From Lepeophtheirus salmonis (taxonomy: Eukaryota > Arthropoda > Copepoda > Siphonostomatoida > Caligidae), in the NCBI RefSeq assembly GCF_016086655.4, contig NC_052133.2, positions 11,616,301-11,680,300 of the forward strand: a stretch of DNA of 64,000 nucleotides, written 5' to 3'. The notes beneath the pieces are model-generated. The model made no database searches. It was given only the letters and a program-made list of their open reading frames with translations, and was not told where the DNA came from. The position numbers and the translations under genes were made by a program. Positions 33,932 to 45,271 of the stretch are shown piece by piece; position 1 is the first letter of the stretch; the number at the start of each line of letters is the position of its first letter.

Positions 33932-34690
33932 CTATAAAATATTAAATGATATGACGGTGGTTTCCTTAATTCATATCCCCTCGTCGTAACACTGCTCTTT
34001 TCCCAAACAATTTTATATTGTCAGGGTGAACAAAATAATTTTAAGTTTTATTTTTTTGAGAAGATCATATTATTTTCAACTTTGCGAATAAAGGCGTTGA
34101 TTAAGATGATATTTCTCCTTGTGCTCTTAATAATGTTATACCTTGACGGAACAAGTAAACTTTGTTAAAAATATACCAAACCAATTCATACTTTTATATT
34201 TATAGTTTTCTTTAATACTTTTACGATTATAAGTGAAATTTCGTCAAAAAGATTAAATAAAATAAATTATACAAATTCATTTTCTATAAATGAGATTTTT
34301 CTCAACGTTAATTAACAAAATTGAACTTAAAGTCCTTATATATTTTATTTGAAAGGGCATATCGGGAACAAATTAAGACTAAAAAAATATATAAAGGCTT
34401 TTAGCTATAGTAAAAGTTCTTGGGTGTTTCATCTTATCCCGAAATAGGAATACAACAGCTGTAGTTGACTTAAATGTCCCTATATAATATTGTGGCATGT
34501 AAATGTTCTAAATAAATATATAGGATAACTTTTCCTGTACTTCATTTATGTTCAAGATTGTTTTGTGTTAACTCACCACAAATAAATAATTTTACCTGCC
34601 AATGTAAATTAACATAAAATTACCACTCTATTGCAAATTTTATAGATTACCCCATCATTTGCACATTACCCGCTCTAATGCCATTTTGGA
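33932..34690. other. AT-rich non-coding DNA
   Basis: No gene seen in about 750 bases. Confidence 0.5.
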
Positions 34691-34694
34691 GATT

Positions 34695-35330
34695 GCCCAG
34701 GCGGAGTTTCAGGTTGTCCACTCAAACGGGCATTTTTGCCTTATGTCAGAGCTTTTTAAGAACTGATATAATCTTCCAATTTAAGCCATGTATGCCCCAT
34801 TTTGTTCGATAAAATGTTGCCAACGAGAATTCAACTTCATAATGACCTTTTTGTAGAAGCCCTTGTCCCTAATGTCGAAAAACTAGAACCACAAATATTC
34901 ACATGCCTAAATTAAAGCCAAATTTGTATCCTCAAGGGCGCGGGCCATACATAGGAACTAGTGGTATTAACTTGGACCCAGGTACGGACTGTAGGGTGGA
35001 GGCATAGGACCTTTACATCTGTGCTCCCTGAGTTTCTGGTGCCTCATCAAAAATGTTTGTGGTGAGACGTTGCCTTCATGATGTCTTTTTCTTTCCTATT
35101 CTCCTTTTCCAATTCTGTTCGAACGACAGTTTCAAACGGTCGAGTTCTTCACAGTAGAGGGCAGAATTGAGCAGAAAAAAATAAATCGTTCGAACGACTG
35201 TTGTGCAACACGAACCGAAAAAATATCTACGTCGAATACTTTTCTTGGTTGCTTTTAACGCGTTTTTCCCTCTCAGGTAGTAAAAGGTAAAATATGGCAA
35301 ATTTCTTCGTTTGTGAACTCCATACTGGAC
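34695..35330 (-). mobile_element. Mariner relic M6, internally deleted
   Basis: The minus strand opens with FTNEEICHILPFTT-stop-EGKT (35325-35270) and FSVRVAQQSFERF (35215-35175), the N-terminal helix-turn-helix region of mariner transposases. It then passes straight to NSALYCEELDRLKLSFEQNW (35165-35105), which normally lies just before the second catalytic Asp. Frameshifts follow, then PPYSPYLGPS (about 35000-34970, the third-Asp motif, where the expected Asp reads Tyr) and the C-terminal KLNSRWQHFIEQNGAYMA (34835-34780) before a TAA. The linker between the two helix-turn-helix motifs and the block with the first Asp are gone. No terminal repeat was recognised. Confidence 0.82.
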
Positions 35331-35802
35331 GCACGATAATTAACGACTGAACGGCCAAGCGCAATACTGTGCAATAAGAGTTTGTAGTATATTCTCACAC
35401 CTATTTTTAACGCTTGATCGTATGACCTAATGTGATCAATAATGAACAAGATATATTAAGCTAAATAAATAGTGGGAAAAACAAAAAATTACTTTTATAA
35501 TTTTACAAATTATATATAATAACGGTTATATGGACAGACTTGATAACGTATGAATGTGACAGTTGAAAACTGTCTATGATTATTTACCCATAAGGACTTC
35601 ATTACCCATAGTGACATAATAAAATATATATTTGTTTTGGAAAACTGTTCAGTAATGTATAGTTTTACTTTTAGAATCAGAGAGTACAATTTTTTTTTAA
35701 ATGCTATTTACTTACATAAATGGCAAATATTTGATTGATATTAAAGTTGTAAAAATATTTGTATCTTTGTTCCGGGTCATTTATCAAAAGGATTTTTTTC
35801 AT

Positions 35803-35833
<31 letters not shown>

Positions 35834-36592
35834 CTATAAATAGGATTTATATTAAAATATCAAGACTGTATCTGACTAAAATAATAACAATATGTTGCTA
35901 AGACATTTTTTTCATAAATATATGTACTAAATACGTATATTTATGACTTGAACGTACTTTGATGTCTTCCTTAAGCATTATATTACTATAAAAAATGTCA
36001 AATAAATCAAAGAAGGATATTTTCTTTATTATAAAAAGCAAAATCAATTTTAAAGAAAGGGGCAACAGAAAATTATCATTTTGATCTCTAATAGGATTTT
36101 TTAAAATCTTAATTCATAAATGTAGATATATATTACAGTAAACTGGTCCATTTCTAACTTTTTTTTTGGAAATGTTGAGCTCTCATAGGCTAAAAATATG
36201 TATTTGTATGTATACTTTACATAAAAAAAAAAACTTTCTTTACTTGTCTTTTTAATGCAGGGGCCGCATCTCTTTGTTGGTTTATGTCATGAAGCAAAAA
36301 AGTATATGTATATATATATTTCGATTACAAATGTTTTGCTTATTCATTCATCATGCCGAAACATGCATTTTTATATGAGTGTAACGAAAGTTAAAAAATG
36401 AAGGATCAAAATAATAACTTTAACCCTCCAAGTCATGATGACACATTATACATTTTTTCCTGCTATTTATGTATGTATGAGAATGAAACACTCATTTTGT
36501 AGAGAAAAAAAACCACTTTTGTTTTTGCTCAGCTTTTTTTTGCAACAAAAAATTTTAAAATCATGAAATAAGGAAAAGGGTGATAGGGTCAT
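35331..36592. other. AT-rich non-coding DNA with a TA microsatellite
   Basis: No gene seen. Confidence 0.5.
35806..35833. repeat. (TA)n microsatellite
   Basis: About 14 uninterrupted AT/TA dinucleotides. Confidence 0.95.
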
Positions 36593-37262
36593 TTTCCCTT
36601 TAACTATTTTGTATCAGGACATTTTTTTTCTTAAAGCCATTTGGTCTCCAGGATATTTCGCCCTAGTATATAAATAAAAGATATATATTTTCGACTGAAT
36701 TTGAATTTTTAAATCAAATTATGTAAAGTGTTTTATTATTAAACACATTAAATGGTTGTTTTTAGTTGGATAAATTATAGAATAATTACCCAAAAATTCA
36801 ATAAATAAACCAAAAATAACTTCACCATTTCATAAATTTAAACTTGAAGAAAAATAGGTAATAAAATTAGGATAATAAGAAAATGAAAAATAAATAAACA
36901 CAGCTACGATCCGAAAAAAAGAATTGGAAATCACTTCTAATCTCTGTGAGTAATGATCGTTAGACATGGTGGATGATTCATTCTAGAGAATACTAATGGA
37001 TTAATAAACCAGAATAATATGAGGCAAGATCATAATTTAACCATATTTTAACAAAACAAGCAGTAACTTAATTTTACTGAAATAAATATTAAATATTTTG
37101 AATTAAAAAATTCAAAGGGTCATTCATTTCCATCGAAAATCAACAATAATGACGTATAAACTTGATTTATTTATACATTTAGGGGAAATATCCTTGAGAA
37201 AAAATGGGTGAAAAGAAAATGTCCTGAGGCAAAAAAATTTAAAATTTAATAAAAAAATACCG
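36593..37262. mobile_element. Foldback/MITE-like element with ~75-bp inverted ends
   Basis: The reverse complement of 36593-36665 (AGGGCGAAATATCCTGGAGA.., then AAAAATGTCCTGATACAAAA) matches 37182-37262 (AGGGGAAATATCCTTGAGAA.., then AAAATGTCCTGAGGCAAAAA) with moderate divergence. The ~520-bp centre has no coding potential. The GGGGCGAAATATCC/ATGTCCTG motifs repeat within each arm, typical of a foldback-type DNA element. The exact ends and target duplication are uncertain. Confidence 0.6.
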
Positions 37263-37539
37263 GGCACCGAGAAAAAGTTATTTTTATGTTCAATTCGCAG
37301 TCTCTTACTTTCCTGAAACGCTTACTTCTCAATTGAATTTGTAAACTTGATATTAAAATGAACGTTTCAGATAATATTAAAAATATATTATTTGTCCTAA
37401 ATATATGTTAAATATAATCATAAATGAACATAATAGTATCAGCCAGTATGTTAAAAAAACCAGTTACTAAAATAGTCGCTGTAATATTGAATTGATATTG
37501 TAAAAATTTGAATAATAATTGAGAGGAGAGAAACATAGT

Positions 37540-37800
37540 TGTCATGACATTTTATTTGATCAGTTGAAAGAAACTGCTAGAAGAAAGAATTAAACAAAAA
37601 CTCAACGCCTTATCTGGCACTGATATAGGCAGAAATTACTCCAATGTCGATCTTCAATCCTACTCCAAGTAGAAATAAGGACTTTTATTTATGGCTCCAT
37701 AAGAATTCATCAGTGATACTTTATGTCTTTTGTTAGCAATCAAACTTTATATTTAGATGTTCTTTCTTCCAGAATAAAATAATAATTATGGCATCTTTGA
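37540..37800 (+). repeat. LTR-like dispersed repeat, copy 3
   Basis: It starts TGTCATGACATTTTATTTGA, like copy 1 at 1177, and contains CCAATGTCGATCTTCAATCC. After it, GGTAGCAGTTCCAAAAAGAT (37815) and again GGTAGCAACTACAAAAAGAT (38056) form a short direct repeat, which could be degraded internal LTR-element sequence. No gag or pol was readable. Confidence 0.5.
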
Positions 37801-39545
37801 TAAAAAAAAATTCAGGTAGCAGTTCCAAAAAGATATTTTCATTATCATATTACTTTCATCTATCATAATTATATGAACTAACACTTTTATCAAATAAAAA
37901 GAAAATAAATATTTTCCTAGACTACGACCTTCCTCAAATGACTCCAGGATTAACTTTACAATACATCTTTAATGTTGATAGTTATAAGTTATACCTTCTC
38001 TCTTGAAGAATATAACAATAACGACAACAATTTTGGTAAAAACAATGTATATTGTGGTAGCAACTACAAAAAGATAGGGCCTCTTCTATTATCGTATCAT
38101 TTTTATCTATTGATACAGAACAATCAACATAATTGAACCAATTGAGTACTTTTTTATCATGATATTTAATATCTGTAAATACATATTCTAAAAAAAATGT
38201 TTAGAATAAAGTATTTCAATTTGTAGACTGTAGAGGAAAAAAAAATATAAATAATTAAAGTATTTTCAAAATAAATAGGATCTTTAGAAAATCTCTTTTT
38301 CATATTTGTCAGTGTAGTAAAAAAATAATAATAAAACAAAAAAATATCAAAAATTAAACACATAATTTGTTCAAATTTTTAAATTAAATTAAAAAATCGA
38401 TTTAGGAAATCAATAATAAAATTAACATAAACGGAGAAGTAAAGATATGATACATACTTGCAATTATACTGATATTTTGTCTCTAGGGTGTATAAATATC
38501 CCGTGGGAATTAACAAATGCATAAGTGTAACGCAAGGTAAAGATCCTTTCCCTATAAATTTACTAGTTTTTTTACTAGTCACACTTCCGCACTTGTCTTT
38601 CAATATATTTAGCAGGTTCGTCGACAGTTTGATTTAAGATTCACAAATATTTAATAGTCTTCTAGATAATTGCTTGATTTGCAAACAATTTAATGCATTC
38701 AATGTCATTCATTTACTCATTACCTATATAATTATCATACAAAATGACCACCTTTTGTTTTTATAATATTTTTATGCTTGCATTGTAATGACTTGCATAA
38801 GTAATGCTGCACTACACATAAAATGATTCATAACTTTAATTTATCGGCTAAATAGGTTTTAACTGCCTTGATCCAGATTTATATTTTCTGATAGACTAAA
38901 GTGCAGTCTTGCAAATGGTGTATAATATGTTTATTTAAATAAAAAGAGAGATTGCAAAATATTGAATTTAAAAAGTTACGTTGAGGATTTTTATACATTC
39001 ATAAATAGGTAACTACAATTGAGATCACTAACAGTATTCAATAGTATGATATTATTATTATTATTTAGGGATTTTTAATATTTAAATGGTCCAAATTGGA
39101 AGATTATACCTTATTTTAAATATTATGTTAAGTAAAAAGTTCTTAGCATTTTTGCTAGATGTCTTTAGTGAGCTATATCTCACTATTAATACTTTGCATA
39201 AAACAGCTTAAATTATGCTTAGAAGTTAAGAGAACACTTCAAAAAGTTGATTTACAACTGTTTGTTTGTTGATGCAAGCTGTGTGTTACATCATTCCAAA
39301 ATGTAAGTAAAAAAAGATAAAATTCGATACATTCTTCAGTATCACTACATTCAAGGTCAAAAGGCAGCCAAATTATTTTAAAATTTATGGACCCAGTACA
39401 GTATAAAATGCAATAGAAAATCCGTGGTTTCAACGATACTGTTCTGGTAATATGGACGTCGAAAATATCGACAAAATAACGGACATCGTCGTGCTGGAGC
39501 AACAGTATCTATTGTTCAGGATATGAAGATTAACTAGAAAACACT
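37801..39545. other. AT-rich DNA, no confident gene
   Basis: Apart from the GGTAGCA direct repeat (about 37815 and 38056), I see one short possible minus-strand exon at 38600-38458 (see findings) and otherwise low-complexity sequence. Confidence 0.45.
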
Positions 39546-40614
39546 AGATGTACAATAGTAAATAATAATTTTGTGCCAGAATGCTGTCATACTCTCTCCG
39601 CTTTCAACGACTCCAACATTAATCCTAAGAGAGGTGTTACCCTGATTATCAAATCCAAATGAATTCCTCTGTTACTCATTCGTGTTCCGATGGAAGTCTC
39701 CTAAAAACCCAATGTAGCTATTTAGGTGTAAGCTTTGATGAAATAGGACTTTACCGTCCCAACAAAGACGATCCAGAGTTCTTTAGAAGAACCCTTCTGC
39801 AAATTATTTCTCACAGACAAATTATCATAGGATGAGACTTTAATGTAATGTTGAAAATGAAGAGAAACACTAATAGCAAAGCACCAAATCCAAGCCCACG
39901 CTCAGCTAAAATACTGTCTTCAAATGTGGGATGTGAAAAGAATAACCATGAACACACTTTTTTCACAACTGATAAAAATAATAAATCTGTCTCATCCTGA
40001 ACTGATTTGTTTATGATTAAAGGTTTCCTAAGTGATGCAGTAAAAGTATACAATGTAATAGACGCAAAACTATCTGACCACAAAACTGTTCAAATGATGA
40101 TGGATCCTCACTCAAGTTAGATGCAGAGGATGTGAGTCGGCCTCCTTAGTTAGAAGTTAGAATTAAGATGTGAGGAAGACAATGATTACAAACTTGACAT
40201 GCACAGAAGATAATAAAGCTATAACCAAAAATGCTAAACTCAACAAAGCCCCGGGGCCAAATGGTTTTAAGTTTGAATTCTAGCAAAAATACGTTTACCT
40301 TCTAGAACCCATATTACTCTCTTTTTATGAAAAGGTAATGTAAGTTGGATTTTTTCAAGAATTTGCATTTGATGGACACATAGTCCTTATTTGAAAGAAA
40401 ATAAAGACCCTGGATATCTGAACAACTACCGTCCATTAGTGATGCAAAATTACATTTATAAGATTTTCTCCTATGTTTAATTTAAGAGAATAAAGTGCAT
40501 AAAGAGCCCAGCCCGTTTCTCCATTCCTCTCAGTATGGCTTACTAATAAACAAACACAAAGCCAACATACTCTTCAGATTGTAGACTTTCCTGGAATCAC
40601 GGCAAAATATCTCT

Positions 40615-40950
40615 GTGATGACTATAGATTTCGCCAAAGGTTTTGATACATTATCCCATGAATGCATATTCTGTACATTGTTTAGGAAAGGCTTCGGGGA
40701 TTTCATAATAGGAGTGGTCGGGGTAACAATTTTTGGTTCTCGAGCACTCATAAGGTATGGAATATTTGAAGCATACTTTCCCTACAAAAAGGGCGTTAGG
40801 CAAGGTAACCCAGTGTCCGTGATCTTACTCACCATTGGTGTCGATCGGGTTCTTCAGAGTATTCAGAAGCATGGTCAAATAATTGGTTATGTGTGTCTCG
40901 GAGATGTGGAAAATAATGAATTTCTACTGGATCAGGAAAATATGGAGTAG
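40615..40950 (+). pseudogene. LINE-3 reverse transcriptase fragment (open 111 codons)
   Basis: The longest open piece of LINE-3 holds the FDTLSH motif (first metal-binding Asp) and the GVRQGNPVS motif. It then runs into non-homologous sequence (IIGYVCLGDVENNEF) and stops before the YADD box. It is related to, but not the same family as, LINE-1 (FDTISH, CSKGDPLS). Confidence 0.85.
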
Positions 40951-41256
40951 CAATGAGTTTTGAAGTAGAACACTAATGGATTTTTTTTTCAAAAATAACA
41001 CTCTTTTTATGGAGAATCCCCATGATAGTTACAAAAAAGTTCTTGAAAAACTAGGATCAATAATCTTAAATCAATAAGATAACTGTTTTAAATTCTTATT
41101 TAAATGTGTCTTTTTATTTTCCTTTTTATCCATTTATTATGTTTTTTATATGTTCGTTATGTTAATCTTTTTAATATAGTTTTAGAGGTATATTGTAAAA
41201 ATGAACTTTGATATTATTGATATCACAATTAATTAAATGAAGAATGCCATATGGCC

Positions 41257-41272
41257 AAAAAAAAAAAAAAAA
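41257..41272 (+). repeat. Poly-A tail of LINE-3
   Basis: Sixteen consecutive A residues at the 3' end of the LINE-3 sequence, following GCCATATGGCC. Confidence 0.75.
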
Positions 41273-41506
41273 GATTAGCCAGAAAACAGTTTGGAGCCAT
41301 TAAAATCTGATTTTCCTAACTATGTTAATTTTATTGTCAAAATAAAACTTTTTACTTCCCCTATTAAAAGGATTTAACTGGGATTTTTACTAATTATTTC
41401 AACTTTCAAATATTTTTTCTAAATAAACATATTAGGTTGAAATTTTGCGAATATTCTAATATTATTCGTTAAAGTAATTGGTGTAAAATTTACTGAATTA
41501 ATGAGG

Positions 41507-41780
41507 TAGGGTTATTGTTAGTCCTTATTTATTCAGTATATGTAGTCTAGTCTTAAAACAGGTCCTATCAGTTTTTGAGACTTGTCCTTAAAACTATCGT
41601 TCTTTTGGACTATCAGTACTAGAACTGATTAAGAAAAGAATAAATATATTGGATTGACATCATCAAGGACCACATTTTATAAGCTTTAGGACTGTTATGC
41701 ATAACTGAAATAGACAAAAACTAGACTGAACTGGACGGAACTGCAGACTTCTGTCCTAAATAATGACTGAGACAACACTA
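41507..41780. mobile_element. MITE of the TAGTGTTG family, copy 2
   Basis: The right end reverse-complements to TAGTGTTGTCTCAGTCATTA and the left end is TAGGGTTATTGTTAGTCCTT, giving imperfect inverted termini, with GTCCTTAAAAC/GGACTAT-type internal motifs. It is non-coding and related to the termini at 18245, 18622 and 63908. Confidence 0.6.
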
Positions 41781-41858
41781 GATAGTTTTACAAAACTATC
41801 AATAATTAGATGAAATGACATGGAATGGCCCATACGTATGGTGAAATATTAATAGGTG

Positions 41859-42790
41859 AAGTAAAAAGTTCTGAGCGTTTTTTCACTTCGTTTTGACAAT
41901 AAAATTAACATAGTGAAGAATATCTGATTTGGATAAATTATGTGTCGTTTTATTGGATAACTTTTAATTCCATTTTGAAGGCATTTTTTTAATTCTACAA
42001 TTAAAGAAATTTTCTTTCCTATTGTTAAATAGCTTGTCCCGCTCATTTTCACAAGCCTTTCTAGAGACCAGTATTGTATCTTCAAAGAAATGTTGTAAAT
42101 GCTTAAAAAGGTAATAATTGCCTGGTGCCAGATCCGGACTATACGGCAGGTGCATTAGAGCCTCCCATGTAAACTCTCAGGGCTTCTGGCGTGTCGATAA
42201 AGATGTGTATGACCCGGCGTTTTCTAGATGGACCAATACATCATTCTATTGGCCAATTCTGTTCGATCGCTTGACTCAATTTGGTCATTCATTGACAATA
42301 TAAGTAAGAATTGAGTGTTTTGCTCGATAGCAGCAGCTCATACAGGATGATTCCTTTCCAATCCCATGAAATATAAAACATAACTTTCTAGGGCATTAGT
42401 CTAGGATTGAAGATTGTTTGAGCTGTTTCACCGTGATTTGACCACAGTCTTTTTCAGCTGTTGTTCTTGTATAATAACTGATTTTCGTGGAATGTCACCA
42501 TAAGCTTCAAAAATGAATTGATTTTTTTTTATATTTAGAAAACGACTCGCAACATCAATTCGATCTAAAATGTTGTTTGCTTCAATTCGAGTAGTACCAA
42601 TGCATCGCAATTCTTCTTAATATCAGCCATATGCATATGGTTCCAAACAGTTTTTTAAGCCAATGGGAAATAAAATAAGTGCTCACATGCCGGTCTAACT
42701 CGACGATTTCCATTATTTTATAGACATTTTCGATGATTGGCCTACCAGAACTTGCCTTATCTTCGATATCCATATTACCTAAACAGAATC
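41859..42790 (-). mobile_element. Mariner relic M5
   Basis: The minus strand reads DIEDKASSGRPIIENVYKIM (42770-42710; the basic linker after the first helix-turn-helix) and ELDRHVSTYFISHWLKKLFG (42705-42640; second helix-turn-helix). NNILDRIDVASRFLNIKKNQ and AYGDIPRKSVII follow (42570-42470; the GD of the first-Asp 'GDEKW' block, with E replaced). SYVLYFMGLERNHPV (near 42375) corresponds to the 'VWWDWKGIIHYELL' block, and HLPYSPDLAPGNYYLFKHLQ (42153-42095) to the third Asp. The NRKENFFNCRIKKMPSKWN C-terminus ends near 41965. Most of the transposase length is covered, with several frameshifts and stops. The GRPIIENVYKIMEIVE and YSPDLAP motifs place it with mariner (DD34D) rather than Tc1. Terminal repeats were not resolved. 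Confidence 0.88.
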
Positions 42791-43133
42791 ATTGGAACCC
42801 CCACTTTGTTTTTGCATTCGATATTATGTTGGGTTTTTAAACTGTAAAATAACTTGGCAGCCTGCTATGCCTTATTACATTGGTCGTAGGGATACTGAAG
42901 ATTTTCTCTTTTTTTTTACTTTGGGTTTCTTAAAATTGTAAGACTGTTTTCATAATACACAAAACTGTAAATAAACTTTATGTTAAGTGAATGCTGAACC
43001 TTTCAGCATACTTTAAGCACTTTTTATCCAATATATTCATCGTGAGATATTGCTTACTAACAACATTTAGTGAGAAATGCTTTGAACTTTGTATTTAACC
43101 TAATATAAATGATTAATCAAATATATATATTTT

Positions 43134-44110
43134 TACATCGGCCAATTAGTAACTACTAGATGGTACCTCTAAAAAACAAATTTGTAGACGTAACAACATT
43201 CAAAAGGTCACTGTCAAAATTTCATGCACTTTTTGGCTTATTGTTTATCAAGTTAAAGTTGTTTAAGTGATGCTACTTTTGTGATTATTAAAAACGATGG
43301 ATACATTGCAACTTCGTGTGTTCATTTAGCATTGCTTTTTCATGGAAAAAATACCGTTCAAGCCCAAGCTTGCCTTGAAAAATGTTATCCGGACTCTGCC
43401 CCATCGAAAACAACCATCAAATGATGGTTTGCCGGTTTCAAACGTGGTTGTAGGAACACCGATGATGTTCAACGCTCTGGTCCGCCAAATGAGGGGGTTA
43501 TTCTGGAAAACATTGAAAAAATCCCTGAAAATCATCATGGTCAAGTGCAAAGTGAAGTTGCAAGAAATAGCTGACACTCTGAAGTCATCAAAATGGAGTG
43601 TTTATACCATCAAACACCATCATCTCTATTTTGAGATTTGGTTGGAATTTTATGCATTAATTACTTGGAACATAGAAAAACAATCAACAGTGTCTATTAT
43701 ATTGGTTTGTTGGATCGTTTGAATGCCTAAATTACCCAAAACAGACCTCATTTGAAGAAGAAAAAGGTGTTATTTGACTAAGTCAATGCACCGTGTCACA
43801 AGCCAATCAAAACAGCCACAAAATTGTTCGAATTTGGTTCCCAATTGCTACTGTACCCACTGTATTCTCCAGATCTGGCCCTCAGCGACTACTGGCTCTT
43901 TGAAAAACACAAAAGATACTATGTGGAAAGAGATTTGGCTCAGATGAGGAAGTGATTGTCAAAACCGAAGCATATTTTGAAGGTCTCGATAAATCGTTCT
44001 ACACCCCTGGTATCAAACATCTAGAGAAAAGATTATATTGAAGAATAAAAATGAATTTTGGCAAAAAAGTGTTGTTTTCCTATCTTGGCCCAGGACTTAT
44101 TGACCGATGT
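43134..44110 (+). mobile_element. Mariner relic M4 with recognisable termini
   Basis: Inverted ends: CATCGGCCAATTAGTAAC at 43136, with TA just outside at 43134-43135, and on the right, reverse-complemented, CATCGGTCAATAAGTCCTGG (44108 inward). The outer right dinucleotide is now TG. A mariner transposase is readable inside: MDTLQLRVFI-stop at ATG 43297, the helix-turn-helix region CLEKCYPDSAPSKTT and WFAGFKRG (43370-43450), DVQRSGPPNE, and a weak second helix-turn-helix. The second-Asp block reads NAPCHKPIKTATKLFEF (43785-43835, just after a VLFD-stop), and the third YSPDLALSDYWLFEKHK (43863-43915). Frames shift often, so it is an old dead copy. Confidence 0.87.
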
Positions 44111-45116
44111 GTGATAAAGTAATAGATAACTTCTTCTAAGGGAAAATTGTTTTTTATTTTCACTTTATCTTTAATAATATTAATATATTAAGCAAAATAA
44201 AATCCAACAGTGGTTAAAAGTACAGATACCGTTTCTTCACAAAACACATCATTTGGCTCTTATGGATTGCAAAATTGATGTAGAATGACCCTTGATAATA
44301 CAGTCACAATGTTGAATGAACATAATGAAGATAAATACTTTTTTTTCCACTTGATGGTTAATTTAGTGGATTAAACTTCATATTTATATAGTGTGTGTTT
44401 TTTACATCCAGGAACAAAAAAAAACAAACATCTATAATACGAAATTTTCTGATTTTGTGGCAAATGGAGTAATTTTTAAAAAACTATTTCCACAAAATAT
44501 GGATGAGTTAGTTTTGTTTTTTGACTTGAAAGAAAAAAAAAAAGAAAAAAGAAGAGTACTTTAAAAATAATATTTCAAAAGTTTCTTAAGGTTTATTTCT
44601 TTAATTATTGTTTGGCATATTTATTATGCTATCGAGACTTCTTGATAGTAAATCAAATACTGCCCTATTTAGGTTATAAAAATCATTTTCATCATTATTG
44701 AATAATAAGCAATCCAGAACAATTTATCTTAATCCAAGAAACAAATTTTATTTCACTGGTGGTATATTCTAATTAAACTTCCATTACTTATTTTAAAACA
44801 AGTCCTACCTAAAGTACTTTCTTGGGAGTGTTTATTCATCCCTAAAATAAAATGGATACTTTACCAATATATAACACTTTATTTGGACTAAATATTACTA
44901 AGTTAGTAGTTGGAACTTACAGTTTGTGACAACATTTTTCCTTTTTCTAAAAAGCAATAAAATAAATATTTTGAAACAGAAAAGTTTCATAACACCGAAT
45001 GGTCAATTGAAATCTAAACACTAAATAATTCAATAATTAATGAAGGTGGAGTGATTGAAATTAATTCATATTTCGATAAATTAAAGGTAAACAATTATTT
45101 CCAAAACAAAACAAAC
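44111..45116. other. AT-rich non-coding DNA, no gene seen
   Basis: About 1 kb without a supported feature. If the exon at 45117-45271 is real, this is its downstream intron. Confidence 0.5.
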
Positions 45117-45271
45117 CTTTTGAGTGCATGTTTGGGGTAGGCCTTTAGAGTCTGTCATCCAAATTCTGAAGCTCTCAAAGCCACTGTTAGTCAGTCCTGA
45201 AAATCCATAACAAATGACTACATCTGCTGCGGGTGCCAGTGCTTCTGCCGCCGTCTGGAAGCTATAATTGC
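45117..45271 (-). CDS. Candidate internal exon of a host gene (function unknown)
   Basis: On the minus strand a 155-base block with balanced composition (unlike its AT-rich flanks) is bounded by a good acceptor, TTTCATCATTAATGTAG| with a T-rich tract before it, and a good donor, CTCAAAAG|GTTTGT. One frame is open across it and fits the boundaries (2 bases then 51 whole codons): NYSFQTAAEALAPAADVVIC, then YGFSGLTNSGFESFRIWMTD and SKGLPQTCTQK. Two Cys residues and an Ala-rich segment are visible; no family is recognised. Neither flanking sequence resembles a transposon protein. Neighbouring exons were not found nearby, so introns would be long. It could be an ancient transposon fragment with chance splice signals, but the fit of frame, composition and both splice sites makes an exon more likely. 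Confidence 0.55.

Larger units (their letters stand above)
39550..41272 (+). mobile_element. LINE-3: decayed non-LTR retrotransposon with A16 tail
   Basis: In plus-strand order: a C-terminal part of an APE endonuclease (KRGVTLIIKSK near 39635; GVSFDEIGLYRPNKDDPEFF at 39735-39790; IIIG-stop-DFNVMLK near 39835; DLFMIKGFLSD near 40010; LSDHKTVQMM near 40075), then the start of an RT (KLNKAPGPNGFKFEF at 40230-40278) and the palm (IDFAKGFDTLSHE at 40622-40660; KKGVRQGNPVSVILLTIGVD at 40786-40845). The YADD and C-terminal regions are missing, so the copy is internally deleted. It ends in a run of 16 A at 41257-41272, the expected poly-A tail of a retroposed copy. In-frame stops are common. Confidence 0.9.

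Noticed and set aside
39239..39502. 87-codon minus-strand frame
   Set aside because: No recognisable motif; it lies just upstream of, and probably partly antisense to, decayed LINE-3 5' sequence.
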